A stretch of 64,000 bases of DNA from CAJBLF01 sp964504915 (lineage in GTDB: Bacteria; Patescibacteriota; Gracilibacteria; Absconditabacterales; Absconditicoccaceae): NCBI GenBank assembly GCA_964504915.1, contig CAZDFH010000007.1, positions 1 through 64,000 of the forward strand, read 5' to 3'. Each line of letters begins with the position of its first letter. Positions within the stretch are counted from its first letter, which is position 1. The translations under genes and the position numbers were made by a program. Below the pieces are notes generated by a model. That model was not told where the DNA came from. It made no database searches and saw only the letters and a program-made list of their open reading frames with translations. This document shows, in pieces, positions 55,543 to 64,000 of this stretch.

Positions 55543-56238
55543 TTAGTGGTCGAGACTGAATCCAAAGTCTTCTTCAAATTTTGCTGTGGCGTCTTGATAT
55601 CATTGCTGAGTTTCATTATCGACATCTGCATCTATCCATCATCGGCAAAGTTGCTTGGGGACTATAAAACCGAAGCTTTCCAAGACTTCTTTTTGTGTCT
55701 GGATGACTTGTTCATTATTCCGATTATGCCCCATAGCAATAATTCCCGCTTCAATATTTTTTACAATATTTTCTTCTCATAATGTGCTCTGACGATTTTC
55801 TATTCGTGTCAGTCTTTCGATGAGCTTCTGGTAACTTGCATTTGCTTGGCCTCGTCTGACAGAGGTAAAAAACACTACAACTTCTGACTCAAACAGGGCT
55901 TTGGATACCTTTCGAAGTTCATCATCGTCGTGGTTGATATTGGCTCGGCATCTATGGAATCCTGTCGGATTTTTGTCTGTGTCTTTGAGCTTGGCTCCGA
56001 TGAGTCCACAAGTATTTCCCTGTAATCATGAAACGTTGCCCTCACATGGATAGAGAGTCAATTCGTTGATATCAATCTGTGTTATTTTATTTGTTCAGAT
56101 TTGGGTAGTTATGTGGGTAGCAAGTTGTGTAGATTTTGGTGTCTCGTGAGATCCACTTCGTCTGTTGGATGTCGTGAGAAAAAGTATTTTCTTCTTCGTT
56201 TTTAGATGATTGATGGTCTCTGTGAGATGCTTGTTCAT
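55543..56238 (-). CDS. Flavodoxin-fold NAD(P)H-dependent FMN reductase-like protein
   Basis: 231 aa. The N-terminus KKILFLTTSNRRSGSHETPK is the phosphate-binding loop of NADPH-dependent FMN reductases. DINELTLYPCEGNVSG and a region with ALFESEVVVFFTSVRRGQAN follow in the family order. The C-terminal part is longer than in small FMN reductases and contains GIIAMGHNRNNEQ. It probably uses FMN for quinone or metal reduction. The ATG lies in the sequence GATGCCATG, also found before the next gene upstream. Confidence 0.78.
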
Positions 56239-56239
56239 G

Positions 56240-56335
56240 GCATCGGTAAAATGGGTAAAATGAGTGAAACGGGTAAAAACGGATAACAGATAACAGACTT
56301 TCGACTTTATAGACCTGAAGACTTTATAGACTATG
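56240..56335. repeat. GGTAAAATGAG-type micro-repeats
   Basis: Runs of GGTAAAATG/GGGTAAAACG and a later GACTTTATAGAC pair fill the gap. Similar text appears at 25525, 57350, 57958 and 63740. No gene is seen. Confidence 0.6.
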
Positions 56336-56336
56336 T

Positions 56337-57344
56337 TTAGTTAATCTCTATATCGATGTGTCTGACTTGTGGAAATTTTTCTTTGATTTTTGCTTCTACC
56401 TTATCAATATGTGTGCCGATAACTCTCGGTACTCTTCTTGTATAGTCTACGCAAAATTCTAGGAAATCTGGATAGCTATGTTTTACTTTTTCATATTCTT
56501 TTTGTAGAAAATTATCCCTACCAATACTCTTGAGCAATCCGGTTCCATTACATTCTATTTCACATTTAATATGATAGGTATCGAGGTCCAAGATGCTTGA
56601 TTTGAAATCTATGACTTTCTCTATGATTTCATCTTGTTCCATGAGTTCTATGATATCTTCTTTCAGATCATTGGGGATTGCCTTCCCTATGAGAAACTTC
56701 TTATTTTTCATAATCAGAAATATTGCCATGACTCCTAGTAGCAATCCAATAATAATAGATCCCACAGAATCTCGTGTGCTGTTCCCTGTGATACGATAGA
56801 GTAATACACTTATTGCGGCAATAATAATACCCAATAATGCGATTCCATCTTCATATACGACAGCTAAAGTGACGGGGTCTCAATGCTTGAGCATATTCTT
56901 AAATTTCTTGTCTGGATTTGCTTTGATCAATTCTCTAAGTGCGATACAAAATGTCCCTCCTTCTACGATAAAGGATATTGCAAGGATGATAAATATGATG
57001 TTATTCACCAAAATCTCTTTTCCTTCAAATAATGTCATAATTCCGTGGTAGGTCGTCACTCCCGCTCAGATGAAGAAGATGCCACATGCAGATATCACTG
57101 CTCGGAAAAATCTTTCTTTCTTAAATCCGTATGAATATTCTCTATTTGCTTGTTTATTGGCGCGGTTAATTCCTATCATGAGTAGTGCTTGATTGCTTAG
57201 ATCAGCTGCACTGTGGATTGCTTCTGAGAATAGTGCTCCAGAACCAGACAAACAAAATCAGACAAATTTGAGTATGGTGATAAGCCCATTACCAAAAAGT
57301 GCGGCGAATACGGAAATTAATCAATGAGATTTTTTGGCTGACAT
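56337..57344 (-). CDS. Cation diffusion facilitator transporter
   Basis: 335 aa, about six helices with a C-terminal cytoplasmic domain. The first helices contain SEAIHSAADLSNQALL, the metal-site motif (HSxxD) of CDF proteins, and VYEDGIALLG contains the second paired site (E-D). The C-terminal domain KVEAKIKEKFPQVRHIDIEI fits the ferredoxin-like domain of this family. The sequence is nearer the SLC30A9-like branch. It probably exports Zn, Mn or Fe in exchange for protons. Confidence 0.9.
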
Positions 57345-57406
57345 GGCATCGGTAAAATTGGTAAAATAAGTGGTGAGTGAAATGGGAGAAGGGTAAGTAC
57401 CATTTT

Positions 57407-57946
57407 TTATATTTTTAGATATTCTTTTACGAAAAGCAATCCAGCGATGGTTCTGGAGTCAATAATCTCTCATGACATAATTTTCTCTATACATGTGTGG
57501 AATGGAATTTTATGTACTATGATGTCTTCCATCTCATCTCATTCTTTTTTCGCTGGCTCTAATCATTCAGCTAGATAAAGAAACGATTTGGCTTTATGCC
57601 GTCATGGGAAAATTTCTAATTCGGTGAGTTTGGTAAGTTTGTTGGCTTTGTATCCTATCTCTTCCTGAAGCTCTGTATGTACTTGATCTTCTTGTGCAGA
57701 TCATTCTTCTATTCATCATCTTGGTAGTACTAATAATCTTTTGCCTGCAGCTACTTGAAATTGCTCTATGACAAATACATTATTTGCATCATCTAGTGCA
57801 ACTATTATCACTCCAGTGCCTGTGTTTACGGGTGATGCTACATATTCAAAATTTCCTATCTTCCCATTCCCAAAATCGATCTCAGAGAGATTGATGGTAA
57901 ATACTTTGTCTTGGTATACCGCTTTGGTAGATAGTATCTTCTCCAT
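57407..57946 (-). CDS. Nudix hydrolase (ADP-ribose pyrophosphatase-like)
   Basis: 179 aa. VNTGTGVIIVALDD and VFVIEQFQVAAGKRLLVLPRG lead to the Nudix box GSAQEDQVHTELQEEIGY. The Arg normally at the start of RExxEE is Thr here, while the metal-binding Glu residues are kept. The pattern is that of ADP-ribose or sugar-nucleotide pyrophosphatases. Several Gly are TGA, including the one in LPRGRIEEG. Confidence 0.86.
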
Positions 57947-58003
57947 ATATATGTAATGGGTAAAGTGAGATTTGAGTAAAATGGGAGAACGGATAACCGT
58001 TTT

Positions 58004-58603
58004 CTATATCTTTATCACATAGATCTCTTTGCTTTCTTTCCTGCATGATTTGGGTTTGAATGTTTTGATTTTTTTTCATCCAAAAATTTTCTTAAGGTGA
58101 AAGATATATTCGTCAAATCATGGTCACATAAATAATTTGGTTACAAATTTGCCGTCTGGTTTTAAGAGTGTCTCGTACATTCGGAGTGTCTGTTCTAGTA
58201 GTGCAAATGATCTCATCGCATCTACATCTTTGGTCCCAATAGTGTTTGGAGCCATATCTGACTGGATAAAATCTACTTGCTGAATATTATTTTTGGTTAA
58301 AATTTCTTTCACTGCTTCCTGATCGGTCACGTCTTGTTTGTAGGTGAAGGCATTTGGTATACTAATTTCTACCTGTTGGATATCAAATCCAATAATTTTA
58401 AAATTTTTCTTCCCAAGTTTGGTGAGGAGGTTTGTGGTGTACTGCATTCGTGATCATGGGAAACATCCAATATCGATAATAGTCTGTGTTCATTTATTTA
58501 TGAGATGAAATTTGTCCTGAATTTCTTCGAGCTTAAATGCACTTCTTGCTTTATATCCTTGCTCCTTGGCTTTCTGGAAATAATGGTCATAGGGATTGTA
58601 CAT
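58004..58603 (-). CDS. rlmE: FtsJ-family rRNA 2'-O-methyltransferase (RlmE-like)
   Basis: 199 aa. The N-terminal GYKARSAFKLEEI has the first catalytic Lys, IIDIGCFPGS is the SAM motif, and DFIQSDMAPNTIG has the Asp. GKFVTKLFMGPG has the second Lys and SCRKESKEIYVI the Glu, giving the K-D-K-E tetrad. Known RlmE methylates U2552 of 23S rRNA in the peptidyl-transferase A loop. Gly in CFPGS and in KGFD/GGKK segments are TGA. Confidence 0.9.
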
Positions 58604-58635
58604 GTGCGTGATAAGACGTTAAAATGATGAAGTAT

Positions 58636-59205
58636 TTAGTTGCTGTGGATACAGGGATATCCTTTTTCTGGTCATTCTGGTCGAGCTTCTCTTATGAGTG
58701 CGTTCATCTTTTCTATATGGATTGGATGCCCATTATTTAGTGCCTGGCACATCCTCAGGATCTCTTTGAGACTTTTTTCTTCTCAATCGATTTCCGAGTA
58801 AAGCAGAATCTGATAGTATTTCATAAAATTTTTTATACTCAGTTTGTCTGGGGAAATATCTTCACAACATTTTATAAGCTCGGCAGTGTCTGTAGATGCT
58901 TTCATCCTTTCTATTCTTGTCTGAAGTTCTTCTTTTGTATCTATATATCTTTCTAGTCCTTCTTCAAATCTTTGAAACCATTCTCTTTCTATTTTTTCTC
59001 CTCGGCTATGTTTCTTTGCTAATTCGTTGAATGTCTCTGGATCCATCTTGTCCAAAAAACTTGTGCCTAGAGAGTCATATAAAACACCGCACTCTTTGAG
59101 TGTATATATGATTTCTCGTTTCACTCTTTCTACATATATGTTCTGTGCCTGAAAACTATTGAACACATCACTATCTTTTAGCTGTCATATATCCTTATTC
59201 ATCAT
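58636..59205 (-). CDS. Helical protein of unknown function
   Basis: 189 aa, mostly helical and charged (VERVKREIIYTLKECGVLYD, KEELQTRIERMKASTDTAEL). A C-terminal stretch, NALIREARPEGPEKGYPCIH, is shorter and more polar. I recognise no domain. It lies 32 bp after rlmE in coordinate terms and precedes it in transcription, so they may share a transcript. An alternative ATG is the next codon. Confidence 0.7.
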
Positions 59206-59263
59206 ACATGATAGTATTGATAAATGTGAGGTATATATACTTTTTTCCTCGCCAAAAACAATC

Positions 59264-59875
59264 TTACTTGAGTATTAGCTTTCTGAGCTCTTTCCTGATC
59301 TGTTTGTGGTCTGGGAGAAATGATTCTACTAATGCCCAAAATTTTTTGCTATGATTTTTGATTTTCAAATGACAGATTTCGTGGATGATGACGTATTTGA
59401 TATATTTGGTAGATACATGTACTAAACTCAAATTGAGTGAAATATTTTGGTCACTTGTACATGATCATCGTTTGGACTTGGTTTTTCTGATTGTTAGCTT
59501 TCTGTACTTGATACCTAGCTTCTGGCTGTAATGATCGAGAATCGGTGTGGCATATTCTTGCAAAATTTCTTTCAAAATTTTGTTAGTGTATAGTGTAGAG
59601 TGTATAGTTCAAAGTGTTGGTATTTTTTTGTTGTGTTGTTCGTAGAAATCCGTAAGTGAAACACGTTCACCAAAAAGTGTGATCGATTCGTGGTCGGAGG
59701 TCAGCATATGTGTTTTTTTGTTGTAGCGAACGAGGAGTTGTGCTCATTTTTCGAGCAAGGTATTTTTGAACGCTTCGTTATTTTTTAGCTTATTGGGAAT
59801 GGAGATAAGAATCTTCCCATCCTTATCTATCCTGGCATATCCATTGCGAATATTTTTGTAAATAATTTCTGGCAT
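59264..59875 (-). CDS. YgjP-like metallopeptidase domain protein
   Basis: 203 aa. The C-terminal zinc motif YVIIHEICHLKIKNHSKKFW (HExxH with a downstream His) and RKTKSKRGSCTSDQNISLNL upstream are the signatures of the YgjP/DUF45 (SprT-like) family. The N-terminal half is a variable beta region. Proteolytic activity is generally unproven in this family. No TGA occurs in the zinc motif. Confidence 0.88.
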
Positions 59876-60011
59876 TTGTATTCGAGTATAAAATTTCTTT
59901 GCTAGAGATTATAGATTACCATCCCTAAGACAATAAGAAAAAAATTTGATTGCTTTCTGGATTGGCTTGTGTATTGTTATGTCTACGTGATTTATTCTCT
60001 TATGCTTTGCT

Positions 60012-60464
60012 ATGTTTGTGAGTAAGGAATTCCGTATTCTGACTACTAAATCACTAGAAGTGATAGATCTTACTCATGAAGTAGAGCAATTTCTTGAAGC
60101 GCATAAATGCAAAAACGGTTTGGCAAATATATTCACCAAACATACTACAGCGACCATCAAAGTCAATGAACTGGAGGATGGATTTGCGAAAGATTTGAAA
60201 CATCGATGTGACAAATATGTGCCAGAGCATGACTTCTATCATCATAATGATTTGCCAAATAGAGATCCCAGTACTATGTATCACGATAGAGAAGAAAGCC
60301 TTGATGGGCACTCGCATCTCAGGTATCTATTGATGTGAACGACGAGTGAAACGATTCCCGTCATAGACGGCAAGATGCAACTGGGCAGATGGCAAAGTAT
60401 TCTCTTTATCGAAATGGATCATGGGAAAGAGAGAACTGTTGTTTTTAGTTTTACAGGAGAATAA
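60012..60464 (+). CDS. yjbQ: YjbQ/UPF0047 family protein
   Basis: 150 aa. Family signatures are EVEQFLEAHKCKNGLANIFT, KHTTATIKVNE, HHNDLPNRD, DGHSHLRYLLMG and the C-terminal GRWQSILFIEMDHGKERTVV. Members are annotated as secondary thiamine-phosphate synthases. The physiological role is uncertain. It is one of few plus-strand genes in the right third. Its single TGA follows the HSHLRYLLM motif. Confidence 0.92.
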
Positions 60465-60472
60465 TTCGCCGA

Positions 60473-60630
60473 AGGCGAAGTTGACGTCTTCGACTGTTGA
60501 GAGTTGAACCCGCCGTGGCGGGTGTTGAGAGTTGAGGATTGAAAGTATTGATGATTTTAAAAAATCCGCCAAGTGACGGATTCTTTTTTATGTTTTGGAG
60601 GCGCATGCAATGCGCCTTTATCCGGGAGCT
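60473..60630. repeat. Composite palindromic repeats between yjbQ and eno
   Basis: Contains GTTGACGTCTTCGACTG, two copies of TGTTGAGAGTTGA around CCCGCCGTGGCGGG, a likely terminator AAAATCCGCCAAGTGACGGATTC-like hairpin with T-run, and GGCGCATGCAATGCGCC (60602-60618). The genes on both sides end here. Confidence 0.7.
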
Positions 60631-60636
60631 TGTTTG

Positions 60637-61890
60637 TTATTTTCCGTATTTTGCACTTGCTCATAATTTTTCTTCGATTCTCATCAATTGATTGTATTTA
60701 CAAATTCTATCAGTTCTACTTGCTGATCATGTTTTGATGAATCCTGTGTTTAATGCGACCGCCAAGTCAGCGATGAAGGTGTCTTCTGTTTCTCCAGATC
60801 TATGAGAGATGATAGCATTCATACCATGATCTTGAGCCATACGTACACAGTCTACGGTCTCTGAAACCGTTCAGATTTGGTTAAGTTTGATAAGGATAGC
60901 GTTGGCCATGTCTTGGTCGATTCCCATTTGTAATCTCTCCATGTTGGTCACGAAAAGGTCGTCTCCGACAAGCATAATTTTGTCTTTCAATCTCTTGGTA
61001 ATTTCTTTCCATCCGTCAAAATCATCTTCTGCCATACCATCTTCGATAGAAATGATTGGATATTTTTCTACTCGTGAAGCGTAGAGATCGACAAGTTGTG
61101 TGTGGTCAAGAATTTTTCCTTCACCAGCTAAGTTATATTTTCCCTCTTTGAAAAATTCTGATGCGGCGCAGTCGAGTGCTAATTTTATTTTGCCTTCGTG
61201 TCCTGCTTGTTTGATTGCTTCCATAATCACTTGGATGGCTTCTTCGTTGCTTCCAAGATTTGGCGCATATCATCATTCATCTCCGACTGAAGTTACCATG
61301 CCTTTTGCTTTCAAAATTTTCTTCAAGTTGTGAAATACTTCTGCGCCCATTCTGACTGCTTCGTGAATATTCTCAGCTCCGACGGGTACGATCATAAATT
61401 CTTGGATGTCGACATTGTTGTCAGCATGAGATCATCAATTCAAAATATTCATCATAGGAAATGGCAATGTATGTCATTTTCCTTCATTGATATATTCGTA
61501 GATTCGTTTGTTTTCTGATTTAGCAGCAGCTACGACAAATGCCATAGAAACGCCAAGAATTGCGTTTGCTCAGAGCTTGGATTTAGTCGGCGTGCCATCG
61601 AGTCTAATCATCAATTCGTCGAGTTCTCTGACGGTCGGAAAATCTTGTCCGATGACAGCATCTTTGATACTGGTATTTACATTGTTGACGGCTTTCAATG
61701 TTCCCTTGCCGAGATATCTCATCTTGTCATCGTCTCTGAGTTCGAGTGCTTCGTGTACTCCTGTCGATGCTCCTGATGGGACGATAGCTCTCCCCATGAC
61801 ACCATTGTCCAATGTGACTTCTACTTCTACGGTTGGATTTCCCCTAGAATCTAGCACTTCGCGTGCAAATACATTCTGAATCTTACTCAT
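60637..61890 (-). CDS. eno: Enolase
   Basis: 417 aa, the usual length. It converts 2-phosphoglycerate to phosphoenolpyruvate. Signatures are AREVLDSRGNPTVEVEV, VPSGASTGVHEALELRD, the ILNGGSHADN motif whose GG is two successive TGA codons, VGDEGGYAPN, metal ligands in SIEDGMAEDD and LVGDDLFVTN, ILIKLNQIGT (TGA) and ISHRSGETED. It is strong evidence for UGA=Gly. Confidence 0.97.
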
Positions 61891-62050
61891 CTATTTATAA
61901 TTAAGTAATAAAATAATAAAATAAGGTGTCGTTAGCGAGTTCACGTGTTAAAGGGTTAACGGGTTCTTATGGTAAACAAAAATTTCTGACTGACTTCTCA
62001 TTTATTCTTTCTGTCACGTTTTTCAAGATGAATGGTAGACTGTTTGTCTC

Positions 62051-62824
62051 TTATGTATTTAATTTTTTTGCTTTTTTGTAAGCTTGCACCATGCCGGATT
62101 GGATGCCTTTGTCTACTCATTTTTTCTTCATCGTCTCAAGAGCGGCTTGTGTCGTTCATCATTTGCTGGTTACATTTTTTCTGAGCTGATGTGCTGGAAG
62201 TCATGATTGGTCTAGTAACTTTGCTGAACCGATGAATGTCTCTCTAGCAATCATTTCTGCTTCACTTGCTGTGAACCCAAATTTCTGTGCTTGCTTCTGG
62301 ATAATTTCCGTCATATAGAAAAAATATGCTGGGCCTGATCATGAGAGTGCAGCAATCTTGTCTATCTCGTCTTCATTTTTTACTTGGATCATTTTGCCGA
62401 CAGAAGCGAAAACTTTTTTGAGTATTTGCATTTTTTTCTGATCGATATGTTTTCCTTGTACGTATCACATGACTCATCTGCCGGAGCTGAGAGGGGTATT
62501 TGGCATTGCTCTAACAACGTTTTTATTTTTACTCAATGTACGTATTTTTTGGATAGTGATTCCCGCCATGATGGAGAAGATTAACGTGTGTTTTCCAAAC
62601 GGGGTGAAATCGACGGTTCAGATATGTTGTGGTTTGACTGCGAGGATAAGAATATCTGTCTTTGGATTGATGCCAAAGTTTATGTTATATTTTTTTTTGA
62701 GTCTATTTATATTGTCTGGGCTTTTTTCACTGACAAAGATTTTGGACGGAGGATATTTAGCATCTATAAATGCCTGCAACAAAATCTGTCACATATTTCC
62801 ACAGCCGATGAATTGGATATTCAT
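62051..62824 (-). CDS. proC: Pyrroline-5-carboxylate reductase
   Basis: 257 aa. The N-terminal Rossmann motif IQFIGCGNMGQILLQ (second-last Gly by TGA) is followed by VSEKSPDNINRL and VKPQ. The C-terminal dimer domain has VVRAMPNTPLS and ALSGSGPAYFFYMTE, then GLPAHQLRKNVTSKGGTTQA, the ProC signature. It makes proline from pyrroline-5-carboxylate with NAD(P)H. No other proline gene is in view, so it may act in salvage. The gap to eno (61891-62050) has GAGTTCACGTGTTAAAGGG-like micro-repeats. Confidence 0.93.
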
Positions 62825-62936
62825 TTTAGTAATTTTTTATGTAGTAAATGACGGACTATGTATACGTTTATTGTGAGCGAAATCAATTTATCATAATGGA
62901 CTTCGTAGGACATACTTTTACAATACTCTTTTTCTG

Positions 62937-63201
62937 GTGCCTCCCGGCGGGGCCCTACGGGGTGTTACTTTTTGCTCCCGGGTTCCCGCTGGTGCGGGAC
63001 AGGCGCCAAGTAACCTAAAAAACCCTTTATCCACCGAAGGTGGGCTCGTCGACATTAGGCAATATCGTGGGTTTCCTTACTTCATCTTCTGCTTTCCATT
63101 AGGCCTACGTTGGCTTCTTTTTTTGCTGGTAGATTAATGTCGACACCTTTGTGCCCCAAACTTTAAGTTCTAAACTCTAAGTTCTAAGTACTCCCAACTA
63201 A
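62937..63201. repeat. Composite GC-rich palindromic element
   Basis: Starts with CTCCCGGCGGGGCCC and CCTACGGGG, then CCCGCTGGTGCGGG flanked by GTTACTTTTTG and CAAGTAACC. Next come CCACCGAAGGTGG and the arms GTCGACATTA (63048-63057) and TAATGTCGAC (63135-63144). It ends with four AAGTTCTAA-like units (to 63209). It stands out from the AT-rich surroundings. No convincing protein is encoded in 62825-63209. Confidence 0.65.
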
Positions 63202-63209
63202 GTTCTAAT

Positions 63210-63737
63210 TTATCTTTCGATGATTTTATTCTCTACCAAATCAATCAAAACCGATGGTCTGCCATCCAATGTTCATCCATCGATTACGTAATCTACTTGC
63301 TCACTTATTTCTGTCGGTAATTGAAGAATATCATTTATCGCAGGTTCTCCAGAGATGTTGCATGAGGTGGTAATAAATGGTTCGCCAAGTGCTTGTACAA
63401 AATTTTGAAATGGATGTTTGATAATCCTGACTCCAGGTGTTGTATAGTCAAAAATATAGGTCACTCCATGATAAGTATTTAGATATATTTTCAATGTTTC
63501 AATATTCGCTTCGGGATATTCTTTTTCTATCCAATCAAAATCTGGAGCGATGATGGAAAATAATTTTTTCTCATCTCTTTGTTTGATGGCAAAGATTTTA
63601 TTGACCATCATCGTAGAATATATTCATCCGATACCATAGATGGTATCTGTAGGATAAATAAAAATCTTTCCATCTCTTGCTTCTTGGAGATAGAATGGTT
63701 GATTGTCTAAGAATTCTTGTAAAGGAACTATCTGCAT
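63210..63737 (-). CDS. Threonylcarbamoyl-AMP synthase (Sua5/YciO/YrdC family)
   Basis: 175 aa. FIYPTDTIYGIGG is the family signature. FAIKQRDEKKLFSII carries the basic residues that bind ATP and bicarbonate, and TTSCNISGEPAI is the SxxxSG-type motif. The enzyme makes the threonylcarbamoyl-AMP used for t6A37 in ANN-decoding tRNAs. It is of YrdC length, without the Sua5 C-terminal domain. Confidence 0.91.
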
Positions 63738-63795
63738 TGTTCAATAAAATGATAAAATGATAACAGCTTCGCGATAAAATGATAAAGTGCTCTTC

Positions 63796-64000
63796 TTACT
63801 CTATAAATCCTCATGATTGAATGTTTCGGAGCTTTTTGTAGACTCCGTCTGGCTTCGCGAGAAGCTCTTTGTGGCTACCGTGTTCTATAATTTGTCCTTT
63901 GTCCATGACGATGATTTTATCCATTTTCATGATCGTTGAAAGTCTATGTGCAATGACGATAGCTGTCTTGTTTTTCAATACTTCATCCATTGCTTCTTGG
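63796..64000 (-). CDS. ABC transporter ATP-binding protein, C-terminal end (partial)
   Basis: The visible 67 residues are the end of the nucleotide-binding domain of an ABC exporter: VLKNKTAIVIAHRLSTIMKM with the H-loop His, then DKIIVMDKGQIIEHGSHKEL. The gene continues beyond the window. One Gly before the end (SGGFIE) is TGA. Confidence 0.9.

Noticed and set aside
514..63737. Many apparent pseudogenes with premature stops
   Set aside because: All the interruptions are TGA, they fall at conserved glycines, and a tRNA-Gly(UCA) is present. The genes are intact under table 25.

Overview
The window is from a low-GC bacterium that reads UGA as glycine (translation table 25), as known in Absconditabacteria (SR1) and Gracilibacteria of the candidate phyla radiation. 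Nearly every long gene has in-frame TGA codons, and they fall at invariant glycines: GTNGKGS of FolC, DKTGTLT of the P-type ATPase, the GG of enolase NGGSHA, DPGVYIF of UvrC. All genes placed here end in TAA or TAG. The window also carries the matching tRNA, a tRNA-Gly with anticodon UCA (338-411). Under the standard code these genes would look like strings of pseudogenes; all coordinates below assume UGA=Gly. I translated by eye, so single-residue errors are possible.

Layout. 1-2.3 kb: partial tRNA-Tyr, tRNA-Gly(UCA), a membrane oxidoreductase and a thioredoxin-like lipoprotein, then a hairpin array. 2.8-4.7 kb: folC and a YhhQ-type transporter. 4.8-17.4 kb: a cell-surface block with a 2735-aa protein (three beta-helix modules, a leucine-rich repeat solenoid, a C-terminal SLH-like module), a 299-aa protein with the same C-terminal module, and a 966-aa secreted protein with Ig-like repeats. 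17.7-33 kb: P-type ATPase, pyrophosphatase, rubrerythrin, two RecB/Cas4-like nucleases, iPGM, polysaccharide deacetylase, a glycosyltransferase with its two domains in reversed order, phosphomannomutase, a four-helix-bundle protein, TrmD and a VirB2-like small membrane protein.

33.25-42.06 kb: a 76-bp direct repeat, derived from the 3' end of a small gene, flanks four plus-strand genes of unknown function. These are a 1109-aa coiled-coil/TPR-like protein and three paralogues that share an N-terminal domain followed by DUF4116-type repeats. A five-gene minus-strand cluster (42.06-49.94 kb) converges on the right repeat. It encodes coiled-coil proteins and a protein with five phage/surface-type beta repeats. 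This 33-50 kb block is the best candidate for an undescribed system.

50.2-64 kb: housekeeping genes, almost all on the minus strand: uvrC, a sigma-region-4/HARE-HTH regulator, ychF, methyltransferases, a CDF transporter, a Nudix hydrolase, rlmE, a YgjP-like peptidase, yjbQ, enolase, proC, tsaC/sua5 and the end of an ABC exporter.

Genome-wide traits seen here: promoters with a TTGACA-like -35, usually a 16-bp spacer, and a TATAAT-like -10; a GTGAA-N4-TTCAG motif just after several of these; no obvious Shine-Dalgarno sequences; palindromic repeats both between genes and inserted in frame within genes.
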